A DNA stretch of 64,000 nt from an uncultured eubacterium 1-6. GTDB lineage: Bacteria; Bacillota; Clostridia; Lachnospirales; Lachnospiraceae. The stretch is from assembly GCA_903789595.1 (NCBI GenBank), contig CAIFEZ010000009.1, forward strand, positions 1 through 64,000. Reading direction: 5' to 3'. Below, piece by piece: positions 1-8,964 of the stretch (positions are counted from its first letter, which is position 1; the number at the start of each line of letters is the position of its first letter). The translations under genes were made by a program, and so were the position numbers. The notes under the pieces were generated by a model. It was not told where the DNA came from and searched no databases. It worked only from the letters and a program-made list of their open reading frames with translations.

Positions 1-52
1 CTTCTAACAGCCAGTAATGCTCAGGCAAAGGTGCTGTGAAATCGTTGCCTTG
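1..52 (-). repeat. Partial copy of a dispersed repeat (family R1)
   Basis: Read on the minus strand, this end of the window aligns with two copies at 13.5-13.7 kb. Shared blocks are GATTTC, then GAGCATTAC, then CTGTTAGAAG or CTGTTAAAAG. One minus-strand frame gives PLPEHYWLLE, close to HLSEHYRLLK in the 13.7 kb copy. It may be the end of a decayed coding repeat. The copy is cut by the window edge, so its full length is unknown. Confidence 0.5.
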
Positions 53-112
53 TCAATTGTGCGTGAACAGCAACCTGTGACTGTGTACCGCATGCATGCT
101 GTTCTTCAGCCG

Positions 113-595
113 TCATCCTGCGTACTTCTTCGTAAGCCCCAGCAGAAGATCCCGCTCCATCCGATACTGCTGCAGATGCAGCTCCAGGGCCGCGTCCGCT
201 TCCGCATCTGACGCACGGTCCGCTCTCCCTCCCGGCGTTTCCTCCGTCCGGGCCGCAGGATCTGCGGATCCCTGCGCCGCTGCACCCGTACCCGCCGTGG
301 ACGGTGCGCAGCATCCGCCGGCCGAATATCTTCTGAGATCCTCCACGACATCAGACACAGCGCGGCAGAACGGCGTCAGGCTGAGATTGGCGGAAGCGCC
401 CTTGAGGCTGTGAGCGATGCGGAATGCCTCTTTCCGGTCCCCGCGATCCAGCGCCGCCTCCAGTGACTGAAATTCAGGTGAATCCGCGAACTTCAGAATC
501 AGCATCCGATAGAATTCCTCGTCATTCATCACTCTCTGGATGCCTCCGTCCGTGTCCGCGCCCCAGTTTCTTAATTCTTCGATCAGCTTATCCAT
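113..595 (-). CDS. HPt phosphotransfer protein
   Basis: A 160-residue protein with a histidine phosphotransfer (HPt) domain in its first ~100 residues. The motif AHSLKGASANL at residues 61-71 places the phospho-accepting His at 62. HPt proteins pass phosphate between receiver domains in multistep phosphorelays in the cytoplasm. The C-terminal third is rich in Ala, Gly, Thr and charged residues and looks like a flexible tail. A GGGAGG ribosome site precedes the ATG. The gene lies 31 bp downstream of a degenerate hybrid kinase and in the same direction as an intact hybrid kinase, so it probably carries phosphate between their two receiver domains or on to a regulator outside the window. Confidence 0.85.
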   Translation of the reverse strand: MDKLIEELRNWGADTDGGIQRVMNDEEFYRMLILKFADSPEFQSLEAALDRGDRKEAFRIAHSLKGASANLSLTPFCRAVSDVVEDLRRYSAGGCCAPSTAGTGAAAQGSADPAARTEETPGGRADRASDAEADAALELHLQQYRMERDLLLGLTKKYAG

Positions 596-626
596 ACCGT
601 TTCCTCCCGCCGGACGGCGCCGCGCA

Positions 627-2231
627 TCAGCCCTGCTTTTTGCGGCTCATCACATCCGACATCACCATGATCAGACGCTCGGGCTCGATCGGCTTCACCA
701 GATGAGCATCCATTCCGGCATTAAAGCTCTCTTCGAAGTTCTCCCGGAAGGCATTTGCCGTCATTGCGACAATCGGGACCTGTGCCGCTCCCGGAATGTC
801 CCGCATGGCGCGAATCCGGCGCGCAGCCTCCAGGCCGTCCATGACCGGCATCAGGATGTCCATCAGAATCAGGTCGTAGCGGCCGTTCTCCCTGCGGAAC
901 AGATCTACGGCTTCCTGCCCGTTCTTTGCGCTGACAACCTCTATGTTCCTGCTGTACAGAATCTTCCGCACAATTTCCAGATTGATCTCATTGTCATCCA
1001 CCACCAGCACTCTCTTGCCGCTGAAATCAATCTCCTGAAAATCCGCGTGATCATCATACTGTTCCTCCGCAAGCGGAACGGTAAGTGTGACGGAGATCCG
1101 CGTCCCTCTCGAGGCGTCCGACTCGGCGGTGAGCGTATCGGTGCCCATCGCCCGCACATAGCTCTTCAGAATAATCAGATCGATATCCAGGGAACCGATA
1201 TGCGAATCGATCTTGCTCTTCAGATAATCATAGGGCTGAAACAGGACCTTCAGCCGCTCCTGGTCGATGACGATTCCACGGTCTCTCACCGAGAATTCCA
1301 GCGTAACCATCTCCTGGGTCCGGAACAGCTCTCTCACATCCAGGTCGATTCTCCCACCCTGAATCGTGTAATTGATCGCGCTCTGCAGAAGCTTGAGCTG
1401 AATCTGCTGCAGGCAGTGATGATCCGCCATGATCGTCAGATCTGACACGCTGTCGGTATTCATACGGAAGATCAGTCCCTTCTCATACATGGACGGAGCG
1501 ATCATGCGCTGAATCTCCTCAAAAAAAGGCCTGAGGTAGATCTCCTCCTCATTCAGGACAATCTCATTTCTCGAAATCCGGCGAAGATCCAGCACATCAT
1601 TGATGGTCTCGTTCATATAGGTGCCGGACATGGATACCTTGTGAAGGTAATCGTCGAAGGCGGTATTGCTTCCCAGATCCGACTCGGCGGCCCTTGTGAG
1701 GCCCATGATGGAGTAGAGCGGCGTGCGGACATTTCTGCTCAGAAGCGTCAGGAACGTGTTCTTCTCGTCACTTTCCTTGTCCGCCTTCTGCAGCGCCTTC
1801 TCAAGCTTCCGGATGTGTGCGCTGACATCATTGAAGCCACCGGTGGTATCCCGGATTCCCATGTAAATGATATCGCCGTCTCCCCGGAAGAAGGTGAACG
1901 CGCAGACGCGCAGGTGTCCTTCGCTGCCGTGCACAGTATTGTACACCTCATACACCGGATTCTCCTGCAGCCTTGCGGAGACATTCTCCAGCTTCAGCTC
2001 ATTCAGTGTCTTCATGGGATCCGCATCCGCCGATACATCGAGAATGTAGGTATAGATAATCTTCTCGAAATTAAACCGCATCCCGGTGCTGACTCTCCAG
2101 GCATCATCCCTTGCGGCAAGCGTCACGCCGTCGCCGGTCAGAAGATCAATCTTCAGAAAAACCTGATAAATATTCTCAAATATGCAATCAAAAAGATCCT
2201 GCTTTTCCTTATCTGTAATATCCGGATTCAT
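627..2231 (-). CDS. Hybrid kinase-like protein with degenerate kinase core and intact receiver
   Basis: A 534-residue protein: PAS-like sensor (about 15-135), coiled linker (135-160), HisKA-like (160-225), HATPase-like (230-385) and receiver (about 405-530). The receiver is intact, with VVDDNE and the phospho-acceptor in LMDILMP (Asp458). The kinase half is not: the H-box reads SRNVRTPL, with Arg166 where SHEIRTPL has His; the N-box has Ser284 and Asn287 in place of Asn and Lys; the G1 and G2 glycines are largely lost (DRGIVI, GSLDIDL). It should neither bind ATP normally nor autophosphorylate. Between an active hybrid kinase and an HPt gene, it more likely acts as a scaffold, sensor or phosphate acceptor. 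An AAGGGGG ribosome site supports the start. Confidence 0.85.
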   Translation of the reverse strand: MNPDITDKEKQDLFDCIFENIYQVFLKIDLLTGDGVTLAARDDAWRVSTGMRFNFEKIIYTYILDVSADADPMKTLNELKLENVSARLQENPVYEVYNTVHGSEGHLRVCAFTFFRGDGDIIYMGIRDTTGGFNDVSAHIRKLEKALQKADKESDEKNTFLTLLSRNVRTPLYSIMGLTRAAESDLGSNTAFDDYLHKVSMSGTYMNETINDVLDLRRISRNEIVLNEEEIYLRPFFEEIQRMIAPSMYEKGLIFRMNTDSVSDLTIMADHHCLQQIQLKLLQSAINYTIQGGRIDLDVRELFRTQEMVTLEFSVRDRGIVIDQERLKVLFQPYDYLKSKIDSHIGSLDIDLIILKSYVRAMGTDTLTAESDASRGTRISVTLTVPLAEEQYDDHADFQEIDFSGKRVLVVDDNEINLEIVRKILYSRNIEVVSAKNGQEAVDLFRRENGRYDLILMDILMPVMDGLEAARRIRAMRDIPGAAQVPIVAMTANAFRENFEESFNAGMDAHLVKPIEPERLIMVMSDVMSRKKQG

Positions 2232-2464
2232 ACTCGTCCCCCTTGCCCCGTAGCCGGTCTGTATGTGTCTCGGAAACCGCCGCCGGACGAAGCCGAAATG
2301 CCATGCTTCAAGATCCGCGGACGGTGAAGAGTCAACAGAGAATCCGACAAAAATTTGCCGGTCTCTGCGGGTTTTTCCGTTATCTTTTATATCTAAACTA
2401 TTATATCACACCAATAAATACGAAGTAAATCCGAAGCTTAAAACAGTTTTCTGATGCTGCTTCA

Positions 2465-4507
2465 TCAGGCCGGGTTTATCGTCTCGAGGAGCGTCGCGAA
2501 CAGTTTGTCCGCGTCCAGCGGCTTGGTGATGAAGGAATTCATGCCGCAGGAAATGGCCCGGTTGACGGATTCCTCGAAGATATCCGCGGACATCGCGATG
2601 ATCGGGATCTTCCTCAGATCTTCCCTGTCGGAGGAGCGGATTTTCTCCGCCGCCTCATAACCTCCCATGGTCGGCATCATCAGATCGAGAATCACGGCCG
2701 CATAACTGCCGGGCGATGATTTCTCCGCCATCTCCACGGCCTCTCTGCCGTTTCCCGCACAGTCCGTCTGAATGCCGGCGCGGCTCATCATCCGAAGCGC
2801 GATTTCACGGTTGATCTCATTGTCCTCCGCCAGCAGAATTCTCTTACCCTTCAGTGCGGAAAAATCGGGTCCGCCCCGTCCGTCACCGGAAAGGGCGCCC
2901 GGTCCCTCTTTTGCTCCTCCGTACTTCTCCTCCGGCCCCTCCTTCGGAAGCCCGAGCATCAGCGTTACCGTGAATACCGACCCGACGCCTTCCTCGCTGG
3001 AAACGGTGATTCCGCCTCCCATCTGCTCCGCCAGTGTCTTCGAGATCGAAAGGCCCAGACCGGTTCCGGAGCCGTACTTCGCCGGATCCCGGTTTTCCTG
3101 AATGAACGGCTGAAAGATCTTCTTCAGGAAATCCGGACTCATGCCGCAGCCGTTGTCAGAGACCACAATCTTCAGCTTTACTTTCTCTCCGGCTGCCTGA
3201 TCCGAGACCTCCACACGGACCGTCCCGCCTTCATCCGTGAACTTTACGGCGTTGTTCATCAGATTGATCAGAATCTGCTGCACCCGCATGCGGTCGCAGA
3301 TGACCTCGGGCAGCTGAACACCGCTGAAGTCGTATGCCAGCCGGACCCTCTTCCGGTCGGCAATGGGACGGATGATTGTGTCCGCGGCTGTATTGATATC
3401 CGCGAGCCTGGTCTGCTTCTCCGACAGACGGAACTTGCCGCTGTCGATTTTTCCGATATCCAGCACATCGTTGATGATCCCGAGCAGATACTGACCGGAC
3501 ATATTGATCTTGTGCAGACAGTCCACCGCCTCATCTACGTCCTTTGCCTTCATGCCGAGACTCGAAAGCCCGATGACGGCATTCATCGGCGTGCGCATCT
3601 CGTGGCTCATTCTGGACATGAACATGTTCAGATTCTCGTTGGTCTTTTTCTCCGCCTGAAGCGCATCCTTCAGCTCGTCTCCGAGCCGTTCGATCTGCTT
3701 TCTCTGATTGTAGTCCTCGGTCACATCGATGAAGCTTCCGACCAGGCCGATGATCGCGTCTCCGTCATAGATCGGCGCCTTGGTCGCCAGAATGTCCCGC
3801 TCCTCGCCGCGGATTCTGCACTTCCCGTGGACCAGAAGCGTGCTCTCGCCCCGCAGGACTCTCTCCTCATCTCTGCGGAACGGTTCCGGGTCCCGGTGCC
3901 ATCCCATCTCCTCATCGGTCTTGCCGATCAGAACCTCGTCCGATGGAAATCCGTAAAACTCCAGAAACGCGCGGTTGACGCCGACAAAGCGTCGGTCCGT
4001 ATCCTTCCAGAAGATACAGTCCTGTGTCGTCTCGAGGACCTTGTTCACCAGAAGCTTCCGCATCTTCTCGGCGGACGATTTCTCCCTCCTGCGCTCCCCG
4101 CTCGTATCCGCATCCGCCAGACTGCAGTACACAAGGATTCCCTGTTTTCCCAGATCTCTGCCGAAAATCACTGCCGGATACCACCGGTAATCCGTATCCT
4201 TCGTCCGTCTCAGCCGGACGCGGTAGACATATTTCTGATCTGTGAAGTTCTTCATTCCGGCAAGGAGATGATCGATCCGTTTCCGGTCGTCCGGATGCAT
4301 CCATCCGCACGCTTCCCGGACATCCTCCTCTCCGGCGAAGAAAGCCTCCACACTTTCCCGGCCGACCTGAAGAAAATCCAGCAACCTGTCCGTGACCGCC
4401 TCGCAGTATATTCTGTCCGGCTGCAGCCGGAGGATGAGCATCTGCTCCGGAATTTTCTCCATTTCCCTTCTGGTCTCATCCGAAAAAAATCTCGTCTGTT
4501 CTCCCAT
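2465..4507 (-). CDS. PAS-domain hybrid histidine kinase
   Basis: A 680-residue hybrid sensor kinase with no clear membrane segment. Two PAS-like regions (about 25-135 and 155-265) lead to a coiled linker, then HisKA with intact SHEMRTPMNAV (His about 302), HATPase with NLMNNAVKFT, DNGCGM and GTGLGLSIS, and a C-terminal receiver with AEDNEINRE and LDLMMP. All catalytic boxes are present, in contrast to the neighbour downstream. It should phosphorylate itself, then its receiver, then an HPt such as the one at 113-595. I chose the ATG at 4507, which follows GGGGTGG at good spacing; an in-frame GTG nine bases upstream is possible. Confidence 0.9.
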   Translation of the reverse strand: MGEQTRFFSDETRREMEKIPEQMLILRLQPDRIYCEAVTDRLLDFLQVGRESVEAFFAGEEDVREACGWMHPDDRKRIDHLLAGMKNFTDQKYVYRVRLRRTKDTDYRWYPAVIFGRDLGKQGILVYCSLADADTSGERRREKSSAEKMRKLLVNKVLETTQDCIFWKDTDRRFVGVNRAFLEFYGFPSDEVLIGKTDEEMGWHRDPEPFRRDEERVLRGESTLLVHGKCRIRGEERDILATKAPIYDGDAIIGLVGSFIDVTEDYNQRKQIERLGDELKDALQAEKKTNENLNMFMSRMSHEMRTPMNAVIGLSSLGMKAKDVDEAVDCLHKINMSGQYLLGIINDVLDIGKIDSGKFRLSEKQTRLADINTAADTIIRPIADRKRVRLAYDFSGVQLPEVICDRMRVQQILINLMNNAVKFTDEGGTVRVEVSDQAAGEKVKLKIVVSDNGCGMSPDFLKKIFQPFIQENRDPAKYGSGTGLGLSISKTLAEQMGGGITVSSEEGVGSVFTVTLMLGLPKEGPEEKYGGAKEGPGALSGDGRGGPDFSALKGKRILLAEDNEINREIALRMMSRAGIQTDCAGNGREAVEMAEKSSPGSYAAVILDLMMPTMGGYEAAEKIRSSDREDLRKIPIIAMSADIFEESVNRAISCGMNSFITKPLDADKLFATLLETINPA

Positions 4508-4579
4508 ATTTACCACCCCGCTGTTTTCACACTGCGGATCTGCTCCTGAAAAAACGCTGCCTGTCGTTGCAAAACCCTG

Positions 4580-4662
4580 CTATATGCTGACGCAGAACAC
4601 TGCTTACTGCATACTGCCGCAGAACACTGCTTGCTGTATACTGCCGCAGAATCTTCAGCGCC
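4580..4662. repeat. 27-bp tandem repeat, about 3 copies
   Basis: The block CGCAGAACACTGCTTACTGC recurs at 4591, 4618 and (shortened) 4645 with a 27-bp period. It fills most of the 228-bp gap between the M18 peptidase and the hybrid kinase. Many CTGC/GCAG elements could pair within it. No gene is visible here. Confidence 0.75.
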
Positions 4663-4744
4663 CGCTCTGCAGAATTTATTACAGCAGAATTTTTACTGCA
4701 GGATGCCGCAGCAGGCATAAAGCATCGAAAACACAGAGAAAGCG

Positions 4745-6091
4745 TCACCGGATTTCCGGCAGCTTCTCCTCGTAGAAATATTTCGAAAACAGTGCCAGAT
4801 ACTGAGGATCTCTGGCGCCCGCGGTCTCGTAAGCGGAATGCATGGCCAGCTGCGCCAGACCGATATCCACGGTATTCATCGATACCTGCGTATTGGAGAT
4901 GTTGCCGAGCGTCGAGCCGCCGCGCATATCCGACCGGTTCACGAATCCCTGACAGGGAATTTCGTGCGCCTCGCACAGACAGCGGAAAATTGCCTCGGAC
5001 ACACCGTCTGTCGTGTAAAGCTGGTTCGCGTGATTTTTGATGACGATTCCCTGATTCATGCGGGGACGCAGAACCGGGTCCGCCTTATCCGGAAAATTCG
5101 GATGCACCGCGTGCGCATTGTCCGCCGATACCATAAAGCTGTTCGCCAGTATCCGGTGATAATCCTCACGTCCCAGCCCGAGACCGTCCATAATCCGGTC
5201 GAGCGTGTCCTGAAGAAACGTGGATTCCGCGCCCTGCTTGCTTCTGCTTCCGGTCTCCTCGTTGTCGAAAACGCAGTGCATGCTGAGGATTCCCTCTCCG
5301 CATCCGACTTCCATCCCGGAATCCACAAACCCGAGAAAAGAGCTGTAACAGCATTCCAGGTCATCCAGCTTCGGACTCGAGATAAATTCCCGTTCCGCCC
5401 CCCACACCGACTGCGGCGTGCGGTTCACGAGAAAGAGATCCTCTCCGAGAATTTTTTCTCCTTTCTCCTCATTCACGCCCGCGGCATCCGCGATCAGCTT
5501 CCGGAATCCCTCCCTGTCTCCGTTCTGGCTGAAGAGCGGAAGCATATCCTTCTGCACATTATAGGAGGTGCCTTCATTGGCGTTCCGGTTCATGTGAATC
5601 GCCAGAGACGGAATCATCACAAGATCACGATCGATATTGACCAGTCTCTGCTCGATCCGGACCGCCGGTGATTTTTCCTTCTCCCCCGGCACAAGGACCA
5701 GCACCCGTCCCGCCACGGAAAGCGGACGGTCAAACCATGTGCCGCAGAGCATCCCGCCGTATTTTTCAATATTCAGCTTGATCTCATCCGCGTTCACGCA
5801 GATCTCCGGAGAGGGTTTCACCTTGAATGTCGGGGAATCGCTGTGACTCGCAATGATATGCAGACTCTGAATTCCGCCCTCCGACAGCCCCGGAAGCCGG
5901 AACGAGAGGATGGACGAGCTGTTCCGCGTCACAAAATACCTTCCGCCCGGCTTCAGATCCCAGCTCTGCTCCTCTCTCAGTTCTTCATAATCGTGCTGAA
6001 GAAGTTCGTCCTTCAGATTTTCAACAACATGGAAACAGCTCGGTGACCGCCGGATAAAGTCCAGCACGCGGTCAGACGCATGATCAAACAT
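4745..6091 (-). CDS. apeB: M18 family aminopeptidase
   Basis: A 448-residue metallo-aminopeptidase of family M18 (aspartyl aminopeptidase type), of usual length. These cytosolic two-zinc enzymes release N-terminal residues, often acidic, from peptides. Zinc-ligand motifs are visible: ASHSDSPTFKVKP near the N-terminus, FDNEETGSRS in the middle, and SADNAHAVHPN followed by GSTLGNIS in the C-terminal part. The ATG abuts the stop codon of the upstream membrane-protein gene, with AGAGGAAGAG inside that gene's end as ribosome site, so the two are probably co-transcribed and coupled. The exact peptide specificity cannot be read from sequence. Confidence 0.93.
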   Translation of the reverse strand: MFDHASDRVLDFIRRSPSCFHVVENLKDELLQHDYEELREEQSWDLKPGGRYFVTRNSSSILSFRLPGLSEGGIQSLHIIASHSDSPTFKVKPSPEICVNADEIKLNIEKYGGMLCGTWFDRPLSVAGRVLVLVPGEKEKSPAVRIEQRLVNIDRDLVMIPSLAIHMNRNANEGTSYNVQKDMLPLFSQNGDREGFRKLIADAAGVNEEKGEKILGEDLFLVNRTPQSVWGAEREFISSPKLDDLECCYSSFLGFVDSGMEVGCGEGILSMHCVFDNEETGSRSKQGAESTFLQDTLDRIMDGLGLGREDYHRILANSFMVSADNAHAVHPNFPDKADPVLRPRMNQGIVIKNHANQLYTTDGVSEAIFRCLCEAHEIPCQGFVNRSDMRGGSTLGNISNTQVSMNTVDIGLAQLAMHSAYETAGARDPQYLALFSKYFYEEKLPEIR

Positions 6092-7819
6092 TTACTCTTC
6101 CTCTTTCCTTCTCTGGTAATAATTCAGGTGCTTCGAACGCCCCATACGGGCGTCATGCGCGAGAGCATTCCGCTCCGTTTCATCCAGCTTGTATTCCGGA
6201 ACATGGATCTCATCCCCGGCAGGCTCCAGCTCCTCCGGATTCCGGATGATATGCGTGCCCTCATGCGGTTCCGTATTATCCGGTTCCGACCGTACATCTC
6301 CGGCATCCCTCTTGGCCGGATCTTCAGCCGCTTCACGATTCATTCCCGGATCATCTGCCGCCTTGCGATGATTTCCCGCATCATCTGCCTGAAAATCAGC
6401 CGCTTCGCGGCCTTCCCCCGGACGGACCTCCTGTCCGCGGCCGCTCCAAGGATGATAAACTTCCGTGTGAACTTCTCCTGTCGGATACGTCCCGTGAGCA
6501 TTCGATTTCGGATAACGGGCCGCGGAGTGAAGCATGTCCACATCCGACACCCCATAATTCATGTCCATCTGCCGCGCGTAATCATGACTCATGCCCATCT
6601 GCTGCATGTAATCATGATCCAGACCCATCCGCTGCGCGTAATTCAGATGTACCTCCGGATCCTGCCGATCATCGTAACTGCCATACCCGCGCGTATCCGG
6701 TCTCTCTCCCGCGCCTGTGCGCCGGGCATAATCCCCGCGGTCCGCTGCCGCCGCACGCTCCGCATAATTTCTGCGGTCCGCGGCCGCCGCACGCTCCGCA
6801 TAATTTCTACGGTCCGCTGCCGCCGCACGCTCCGCATAATTTCTACGATCCGCTGCCGCCGCACGCTCTGCATAATTTCTACGGTCCGCTGCCGCCGCGC
6901 GCTCCGCATAATTTCTACGGTCCGCAGCGGCCATACGCTCCGCATAATTCCTACGCTCTGTATCCGCACGATCCACTCCCGTTCTGCGGTCATACGACGC
7001 CTGCGCCTCGCGAAGCGCCGCCTCCCTGTCCGCATCGGAAGGAACGAAGAACCGCAGAAGCTTTGTCTTGTGCATGACGAAGATGCACAGATCCATGAAC
7101 AGGTGGGCAATCAGCGTGCTCACAATCACTCCGTTTGACTTCAGCAGAAAATCCACCTTAAACCCGTACCAGCAGACAACCGCTGAATAGCCCGCCATCA
7201 GTCCCAGAAGCGGAAGATTTCTCCAAAGCCCCGCGACGGTCTCCTTGAACCAGTCCCAGGTAAAATCGAAATACAGAAAACGGCCGGCTGCCAGCAGAAG
7301 AAAATACTGAATCAGCGTGTCGTAATTGTCGTCCCGATAGATCACCTTTATGTAAAGCAGGATCAGGATGATGTAGAAGGAACTCAGCAGCCGGATGCAG
7401 GCCTTCTGCTCCGACTTGATGTGTGTAAGCCGCACAAGCGCCACATCAAACCAGCTCGTCACGAGAACCGACAGCAGAATAAAGACCAGCAGCAGAATAT
7501 CCCTGTATTTGTACCAGTATTCCGACAGCGGCGACCAGTACGCATCCAGTTCATAGTAGACACTCAGGAACAGCAGCACGGCAGTGCTCGAGAACACCAT
7601 CTCGTAAAAGCTCTCGATCAGAGAAAAATGCGTTTTCCGGACGGCTTTCAGCGTACGCGTATCCATATTCGCAGCGTCCTTCCTTCCGTGGTAGCCGGTC
7701 TGGATGCGCGCCGCGACCAGAATGACGGCCAGAACCCCCGCCAGACACAGAAACGAAACCAGAAAAAAGGGTCCCGCATTCTTGAAATCAAAATAGTGCA
7801 ACAGGTAAAAAGAATTCAT
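6092..7819 (-). CDS. Membrane protein with a 12-residue tandem repeat
   Basis: A 575-residue protein I do not recognise. The first ~265 residues hold about eight hydrophobic segments, with a short charged loop near residues 40-60. The rest is hydrophilic and probably cytoplasmic. Just after the membrane part comes a tandem repeat of the 12-mer RNYAERAAAADR (about six copies), then a Tyr/Met-rich stretch (YMQQMGMSHDYARQMDMNYG) and an acidic tail ending in basic residues. The repeat would form an amphipathic Ala/Arg/Glu helix, perhaps a coiled coil. The gene runs into the M18 peptidase with no gap. The membrane part is ordinary in composition, so the tail looks like an added, fast-changing module. 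Confidence 0.8.
   Translation of the reverse strand: MNSFYLLHYFDFKNAGPFFLVSFLCLAGVLAVILVAARIQTGYHGRKDAANMDTRTLKAVRKTHFSLIESFYEMVFSSTAVLLFLSVYYELDAYWSPLSEYWYKYRDILLLVFILLSVLVTSWFDVALVRLTHIKSEQKACIRLLSSFYIILILLYIKVIYRDDNYDTLIQYFLLLAAGRFLYFDFTWDWFKETVAGLWRNLPLLGLMAGYSAVVCWYGFKVDFLLKSNGVIVSTLIAHLFMDLCIFVMHKTKLLRFFVPSDADREAALREAQASYDRRTGVDRADTERRNYAERMAAADRRNYAERAAAADRRNYAERAAAADRRNYAERAAAADRRNYAERAAAADRRNYAERAAAADRGDYARRTGAGERPDTRGYGSYDDRQDPEVHLNYAQRMGLDHDYMQQMGMSHDYARQMDMNYGVSDVDMLHSAARYPKSNAHGTYPTGEVHTEVYHPWSGRGQEVRPGEGREAADFQADDAGNHRKAADDPGMNREAAEDPAKRDAGDVRSEPDNTEPHEGTHIIRNPEELEPAGDEIHVPEYKLDETERNALAHDARMGRSKHLNYYQRRKEEE
6726..6960. repeat. 36-bp in-frame tandem repeat
   Basis: Six 36-bp units plus a partial seventh lie within the membrane-protein gene, each starting GCATAAT on the plus strand. 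Copies differ at a few positions, mostly silent. The unit is a multiple of three, so changes in copy number keep the reading frame. Confidence 0.95.
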
Positions 7820-7942
7820 GACAAACGCTTCCCTTCAAACAAACACTCACATGTTGAGCACTCATATGCCTTCAATATCCCCTGTATACCCCTTAACCAT
7901 TTCCCAAAAGCAACGACAGCATCTCCCGGGTCCGGATTCTCA

Positions 7943-7978
7943 CCGGATTTCATTCCGGATTTCGTTCAGGATTTCATC
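7943..7978. repeat. 12-bp tandem repeat, 3 copies
   Basis: CCGGATTTCATT, CCGGATTTCGTT and CAGGATTTCATC follow one another in the 209-bp spacer between the membrane-protein gene and the YkgJ-type gene. Only this short array was seen in the spacer. Confidence 0.7.
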
Positions 7979-8028
7979 CCCGAATCCGACATCACTGTAA
8001 TCGCCCCTCTCCCTCAGGAACCGCTATA

Positions 8029-8727
8029 TCACCGAAGCAGAGGAGCCAGTGCCTCCCGCGCCCTGCTCATCCTCTGTTCAAACTGCGCATAAAAATCTGT
8101 CCCGGCCTGATACGGCATCACATAGAAGATCTGGAGCACATACCGCGTCACCTGGTCCCGGCTCCGGTCCGTAAGCATGCCGAGCCTTGCGCTGAGATCC
8201 TTCAGAAAAAAATGCCATGTATTGATATACGCCTCGTACCGCTCCGTCTCCTCCTCCGGCACACCGATCCAGTCACGAACCTTCACCATGGAAGAGCCTC
8301 CCTTTGTGCACTCCCCCTTCTGCACAAAGTAACGAAAGCTCCGATCCTCGTCCCGATAATATCTCCCGAGCGGAAACAGACGGCAGAATCCCGGCCGGAT
8401 CTCATGAATCCCGCAGCGTCCGCTGCCGTCCAGAAACGGACACCCATCCTCCCGGGACGGATTCCCGTCGTCATGCTCCATGATATTCGGAAGAATCATC
8501 CCGTCCACGATGCGGATCTCGATTTCCTTTTCGATCATATCCTCAAAGCTTCTGCCAAGCCCGCAGGTCAGACGGTACATATCCAGCGGATCGAGAACAA
8601 TCGAATCTCCGGTCATGCGGCAGCAGTCCGAACACCCGAAGCAGTCTCCGCACCCGACCGGGGCCTCATCCTCCGCCCGGTAAAACCGGCCGTCCCAGAT
8701 ATCCTCAATAGCAACCTCACGGATCAT
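8029..8727 (-). CDS. YkgJ-type cysteine cluster protein
   Basis: A 232-residue protein of the YkgJ/CxxCxxCC family, thought to bind zinc or an iron-sulfur cluster. The Cys pattern is clear: CGDCFGCSDCC near residues 22-32, then CPFLDGSGRCGIHEIRP and FCRLFPLG around residues 95-120. The C-terminal half is helical and includes a short YVLQIFYVMPYQ stretch. The family's biochemical role is not established. An AGAGGAAGG ribosome site sits just before the ATG, and the DnaA-box cluster lies directly upstream in the promoter region, so its expression may be tied to that element. Confidence 0.85.
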   Translation of the reverse strand: MIREVAIEDIWDGRFYRAEDEAPVGCGDCFGCSDCCRMTGDSIVLDPLDMYRLTCGLGRSFEDMIEKEIEIRIVDGMILPNIMEHDDGNPSREDGCPFLDGSGRCGIHEIRPGFCRLFPLGRYYRDEDRSFRYFVQKGECTKGGSSMVKVRDWIGVPEEETERYEAYINTWHFFLKDLSARLGMLTDRSRDQVTRYVLQIFYVMPYQAGTDFYAQFEQRMSRAREALAPLLR

Positions 8728-8828
8728 ACTTTTCCTTCCTCTATATCAGCTTTATCTTCGCCGCTTCCAATGGATATAGATATCATTTTCCGCGTCGTTT
8801 TCACAGATCTGCCGGCGATTCATGTCGG

Positions 8829-8940
8829 GTTATCCACCTGATTTTGTATTTTTTCTGTGGATAAACGGAAATCCCTGTTCATAACTCGGGTATTTATCCA
8901 CAATGTCCACAAGTTATCCACAAAATGTGATCATTTTGTG
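8829..8940. promoter_or_regulatory. Cluster of DnaA boxes and a palindrome
   Basis: Two perfect TTATCCACA boxes lie on the plus strand (8894-8902 and 8914-8922) and one on the minus strand (TGTGGATAA, 8856-8864). A near match, TTATCCACC, is at 8830-8838, and a weaker one (ATGTCCACA) lies between the two perfect plus-strand boxes. The last box overlaps an inverted repeat, CACAAAATG-TGAT-CATTTTGTG (8919-8940). Box density this high is typical of origins or DnaA-titration or regulatory sites. No dnaA or dnaN gene is in the window. The cluster sits in the 237-bp gap between thrH and the YkgJ-type gene. Confidence 0.8.
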
Positions 8941-8964
8941 TTGAATGCCTGATCTCGCAGATGT

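Noticed and set aside
6726-6960. CRISPR-like array
   Set aside because: Units are contiguous with no unique spacers and lie in frame in a coding gene.
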